This document shows positions 60,285 through 64,000 of a stretch of 64,000 bases of DNA, piece by piece. The stretch spans positions 1,603,531-1,667,530 of the forward strand of contig ML133432.1 in the NCBI GenBank assembly GCA_003864495.1, read 5' to 3'. The translations under genes were made by a program, and so were the position numbers. Each line of letters starts with the position of its first letter. Positions within the stretch are counted from its first letter, which is position 1. The stretch is from Nemopilema nomurai. Taxonomy: Eukaryota; Cnidaria; Scyphozoa; Rhizostomeae; Rhizostomatidae. The notes below the pieces were generated by a model. That model did not search any database, was not told the origin of the DNA, and was given only the letters and a program-made list of their open reading frames with translations.

Positions 60285-61361
60285 TGCTTTTGTGATGTAG
60301 AAGCCTCTTTGTTGGTCATTACAGCAAAATGTTGAGTCACAGTGTTGGAGAAACCCGACGCTACCTTCACCCGACGATGGCTTTAAGAAATACGATTAAA
60401 GAGATTGGTATGTAAATTTATAATTGGTGTTGTTATACAATATGTGTATGTATAATGGTATATAATATAAAGTTCTTAAGAATGGTTGGTACTTGCAATG
60501 CACCCTATGCCTGCAGTAAAAATGCCCCTTAATGATTGCATGTACATCAAGCATTGTTATTCAACATATTGCACTGTCTTTAGTCGTTTAGTCTACTGCA
60601 TCTATCATTATCAGCCAAAGCTGTAGACGAGTAACGCCGAAATGATCTGGGACTTGTTTCAACTGAAGCATTGCGAAAAAGTTCAATTATGACTTAGGAT
60701 CTCAATAAAGCCTCCAGCAGCTGAAAAGAGTTAATGTACGAAAAATTGCTGACTAATAAAATAAGGCGCCTGGTGCATGAATAAACGGGCTGTCTAGTTG
60801 AAAGATGGAATCGAAGCTGGATGGGCTCGATAAAAGCTAATAAAAATGAGACGTGTTTATATTTCACTTCATGTAGGTCCCAGCCACACGTAATGACTGG
60901 ATGCTACTGGGTCAATCCGAACAGGGTGAAAACGGGAAGCAAACATTTGCAATGTTTACAATAGTAAACATTGTGTTTGCTCACGTCTGGCTGAATGTTT
61001 GGGTTTGTTCATTGCACGTTTGGGCAACCAGATGGTTGTCGGCTCGATTACAGAGACAGGGAAACAGTTGCTTCACAGCAAGTCGAAGAAGGGTGCACTA
61101 CATCAATGCATGTGGGTTGGCGGTTAAATGATATTCTTTTCATTCAAGCCAAATTGCAACAGAAATGGAGACAGGCCAGTCGCACTGCAACTGATGTTGA
61201 TCCTCCTGTAGCATGCTTCTAAAAATCAAATGCTGCAACTTGCTTGAAAGGAATCGAAAACCACCATAACCTCAGTTGTCGACTGCGATTTATGCCGAAC
61301 TACAAGCCACGTTAGATGAAACCGTGATGTCTCGCCCGTGAATTTTGGCAGTCGGTCGAAG

Positions 61362-61688
61362 GTTGTAGACGGTGTTGGCTGTTACAAGTGGAAAAACGCT
61401 TTTCCGGTTATTTAGAAAGAGACTTGCGTTATAATGTTGTTTTACGCGAACAATTGCTTGTTTAGATGCTAGTAAGAGAGCACTTCAGATTAAAAAGCAG
61501 GCGATCAACTGGTAAATCATTATTGAAATAGATGTTGTAGACGGTGGTAGCTGTTACCAGTGGAAAAACACTTTTCCGGTTATTTAGAAAGAGACTTGCG
61601 TTATAATGTTGTTTTACGCGAACCATTGCTTGTTTAGATGCTAGTGAGAGCACTTCAGATTAAAAAGCAGGCGATCAACTGGTAAATC
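61362..61688. repeat. 172-bp tandem duplication
   Basis: 61362-61518 and 61534-61688 are near-identical direct copies (start GTTGTAGACGGTG, end GATCAACTGGTAAATC) with a period of 172 bp. The copies differ by a few substitutions, a 2-bp length change in the AGTAAGAGAG region and a short spacer. The period is close to that of the satellite that begins 180 bp further on, but the sequences do not match. Confidence 0.9.
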
Positions 61689-61864
61689 GTTTTTTAAACC
61701 GCTGTTTTCCTAATACTCAAGTGACCGTTGTTCTCCCCTTCTCAAAGGCAAACACCAAGAATATAGACAGAACATTCTCTAGAACCTCTGATTCCTATAA
61801 CTGAAAGAGTGCAACAAAAGCAGCCCATTGACGCTGATTGAATTCTTCTGTTGCCTTTAATTGC

Positions 61865-64000
61865 CAATTTTTCAGCGATTTTGGCCTTGTTCTAAGGAAA
61901 AACAGTAAGGCTATAGCATTGGAAAAAAAGCCGATTTTGGTAGAAATTTTGAAGGCCCTCTGCTTCGTATGTCTGGTAGAGTAGAGAAAGGGTAGCTTAT
62001 TGGTGCTATTTGTATTCTTCTGTCGATGTTTTTTTACCATGTTTTGAGCCACTCTGGCTTTGGCCTTTTTTGAGGGAAAACAGTAAGGCCATAGCCTTGA
62101 AAAAAGAGCCACTTTTGGTGGAAATTTTGAAGACCCTCTGCTTCGTGTGTCTGGTAGAATAGAGAAAGAGCAGCTTATTGGTGCGATTTGTATTCTTCTG
62201 TCTACGTTTTTTACCATGTTTTGAGCCACTTTGGTGTTGGTCCTTTTCAAGGGAAGAAAGTAAGGCTATAGCATTGGAAAAAAAGCCGATTTTGGTAGAA
62301 ATTTTGAAGATCCTCTGCTTCCTATGTCTGGTAGAGTAGAGAAAAGGCAGCTTATTGGTGCTATTTGTATTCTTCTGTCGACGTTTTTTACCACGTTTTG
62401 ATCCACTCTGGCTTTGGCCTTTTTCGGGGGAAAAATGTAAGGCTATAGCCTTGAAAAAAGAGCCGATTTTGGTTGAAATTTTGAAGACCTTCTACTTTGT
62501 GTGTCTGGTAGAGTAAAGAAAAGGCAGCTTATTGGTGCTATTTGTATTCTTCTGTCGACGTTTTTTGCCACGTTTTGAGCCACTTTGGTGTTGGTCTTTT
62601 TCAAGGGAAGAAAGTAAGGCTATAGCCTTAGAAAAACAGCCGATTTTGGTGGGATTCTTGAAGACCCTCTGCTTCCTATGTCTGGTAGAGTAGAGAAAGG
62701 GCAGCTTACTGGTGCTATTTGTATTTTTCTGTCGACGTTTTTTACCACATTTTGAGCCACTCTGGCTTTGGCCTTTTTCGGAGGAAAAATGTAAGGCTAT
62801 AGCCTTGAAAAAAGAGCCGATTTTGGTGGGATTCTTGAAGACCCTCTGCTTCCTATGTCTGGTAGAGTAGAGAAAAGGCAGCTTACTGGTGCTATTTGTA
62901 TGCTTCTGTCGATGTTTTTTACCACGTTTTGAGCCACTTTGGTGTTGGTCTTTCCAAGGGAAGAAAGTAAGGCTATAGCCTTAGAAAAACAGCCGATTTT
63001 GGTGGGATTCTTGAAGACCCTCTGCTTCCTATGTCTGGTAGAGTAGAGAAAGGGCAGCTTACTGGTGCTATTTGTATGCTTCTGTCGACGTTTTTTACCA
63101 CGTTTTGAGCCACTCTGGTTTTGGCCTTTTTCGGGGGAAAAATGTAAGGCTATAGCCTTTAAAAAAGAGCCGATTTTGGTTGAAATTTTGAAGACCTTCT
63201 ACTTTGTGTGTCTGGTAGAGTAGAGAAAGGGCAGCTTATGGTGCTATTTGTATTTTTCTGCCGACGTTTTTTGCCACGTTTTGAGCCACTTTGGTGTTGG
63301 TCTTTTTCAAGGGAAGAAAGTAAGGCTATAGCCTTAGAAAACCTGCCGATTTTGATGGGATTCTTGAAGACCCTCTGCTTCCTATGTCTGGTAGAGTAGA
63401 GAAAGGGCAGCCCACTGGTGCTATTTGTATTCTTCTGTCTACGTTTTTTGCCACCTTTTGAGCCACTCTAGCTTTGGCCTTTTTTGAGGGAAAAGATTAA
63501 GGTTCTAGCCTTGAAAAATGAGCCGATTTTGGTGGGATTCTTGAAGATCCTCTGCTTCCTATGTCTGGTAGAGTAGAGAAAGGGCAGCTTATTGTTGCGA
63601 TTTGTATTCTTCTGTCTACGTTTTTTACCACGTTTTGAGCCACTTTGGTGTTGGTCTTTTTCAAGGGAAGAAAGTAAGGCTATAGCCTTAGAAAAACAGC
63701 CGATTTTGGTGGGGTTCTTGAAGACCCTCTGCTTCCTATGTCTGGTAGAGTAGAGAAAGGGCAGCTTACTGGTGCTATTTGTATTCTTCTGTCGACGTTT
63801 TTTACCACGTTTTGAGCCACTCTGGTTTTTGCCTTTTTCGGGGGAAAAATGTAAGGCTATAGCCTTGAAAAAAGAGCCGAATTTGGTTGAAATTTTGAAG
63901 ACCTTCTACTTTGTGTGTCTGGTAGAGTAGAGAAAGGGCAGCTTATGGTGCTATTTGTATTCTTCTGCCGACGTTTTTTGCCATGTTTTGAGCCACTTTG
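61865..64000. repeat. 177-bp satellite with nested higher-order structure
   Basis: About twelve direct monomers, anchored on AAGGCTATAGCC at 61911, 62089, 62266, 62443, 62620, 62797, 62973, 63150, 63326, 63504, 63680 and 63857, run off the end of the window. Two monomer classes alternate: A (TCAAGGGAAGAAAGTAAGG... with GGTGTTGGTC) and B (TCGGGGGAAAAATGTAAGG... with CTTTGGCC). Class B alternates again between a form with TTCTACTTTGTG (62443, 63150, 63857) and one with CTCTGCTTCCTATG, giving a 707-bp four-monomer period. The first two or three monomers are the most diverged, as expected at an array edge. Minus-strand frames span monomers because 177 is divisible by three; these are not genes. 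Confidence 0.97.

Larger units (their letters stand above)
59061..61361. other. No supported gene
   Basis: AT-rich with a few short frames. The only items noted are the tRNA-like fragment near 59.6 kb and the small frame at 60150-60284. Confidence 0.4.

Noticed and set aside
61795..62250. 151-codon minus-strand frame
   Set aside because: Runs through satellite monomers of about 177 bp, divisible by three; no start or splice evidence.
61865..64000. CRISPR-like array
   Set aside because: Direct tandem monomers with no unique spacers, in a eukaryotic context; it is a satellite.

Overview
The window is AT-rich nuclear DNA from an animal. Genes are split by GT-AG introns, coding exons are more GC-rich than their surroundings, and satellites, minisatellites and short mobile-element relics are abundant. 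A cnidarian, perhaps a coral or anemone, is the best guess. It rests mainly on a decayed Myb/SANT-like fragment at 32.6-32.9 kb that resembles a protein family I recall as very common in anthozoans. This is inference. No bacterial, viral or organellar gene set is present.

Layout. 1-4.3 kb is mostly empty. 4.37-6.78 kb is a recent 1.2 kb tandem duplication; each copy carries a 15-bp minisatellite of about 50 units and a candidate lysine-rich exon. 7.0-7.8 kb holds a minus-strand gene tail of small exons with matching phases. 9.29-10.99 kb is an array of three 600-bp units. 11-25 kb is largely empty apart from weak exon candidates and a tRNA-derived SINE at 22.6 kb. 25.6-27.4 kb is a well supported two-exon MADF/BESS gene. 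32.6-33.4 kb has the broken Myb/SANT-like fragment and a short inverted-repeat element. A 67-bp minisatellite lies at 35.5 kb and a MITE-like element at 36.4-36.7 kb. 37.75-38.69 kb is a four-exon minus-strand gene whose introns are all phase 0 and which ends in a poly(A) signal. 47.9-48.9 kb holds a weaker three-exon model. 53.27-56.86 kb is the main gene. A CpG-rich promoter-like patch and a candidate first exon lie at 58.3-59.1 kb. From 61.87 kb to the end runs a 177-bp satellite with a nested 707-bp higher-order period.

The most notable object is the 1028-residue protein at 53.3-56.9 kb. It has an N-terminal coiled coil with an unbroken nine-position a/d heptad register, then two acidic Ser-rich linkers, each followed by a pair of related domains of about 90 residues, giving the order A-B-A'-B'. 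The domains look like distant relatives of the fungal GCR1 C-terminal DNA-binding domain, but that homology is a proposal. The MADF/BESS protein is probably a DNA-binding regulator too. I see no operon-like or pathway link between genes.

All exon structures were worked out by hand from splice motifs, reading frame and phase. Only the two main genes and the 37.7 kb gene are supported by more than one independent line of evidence.
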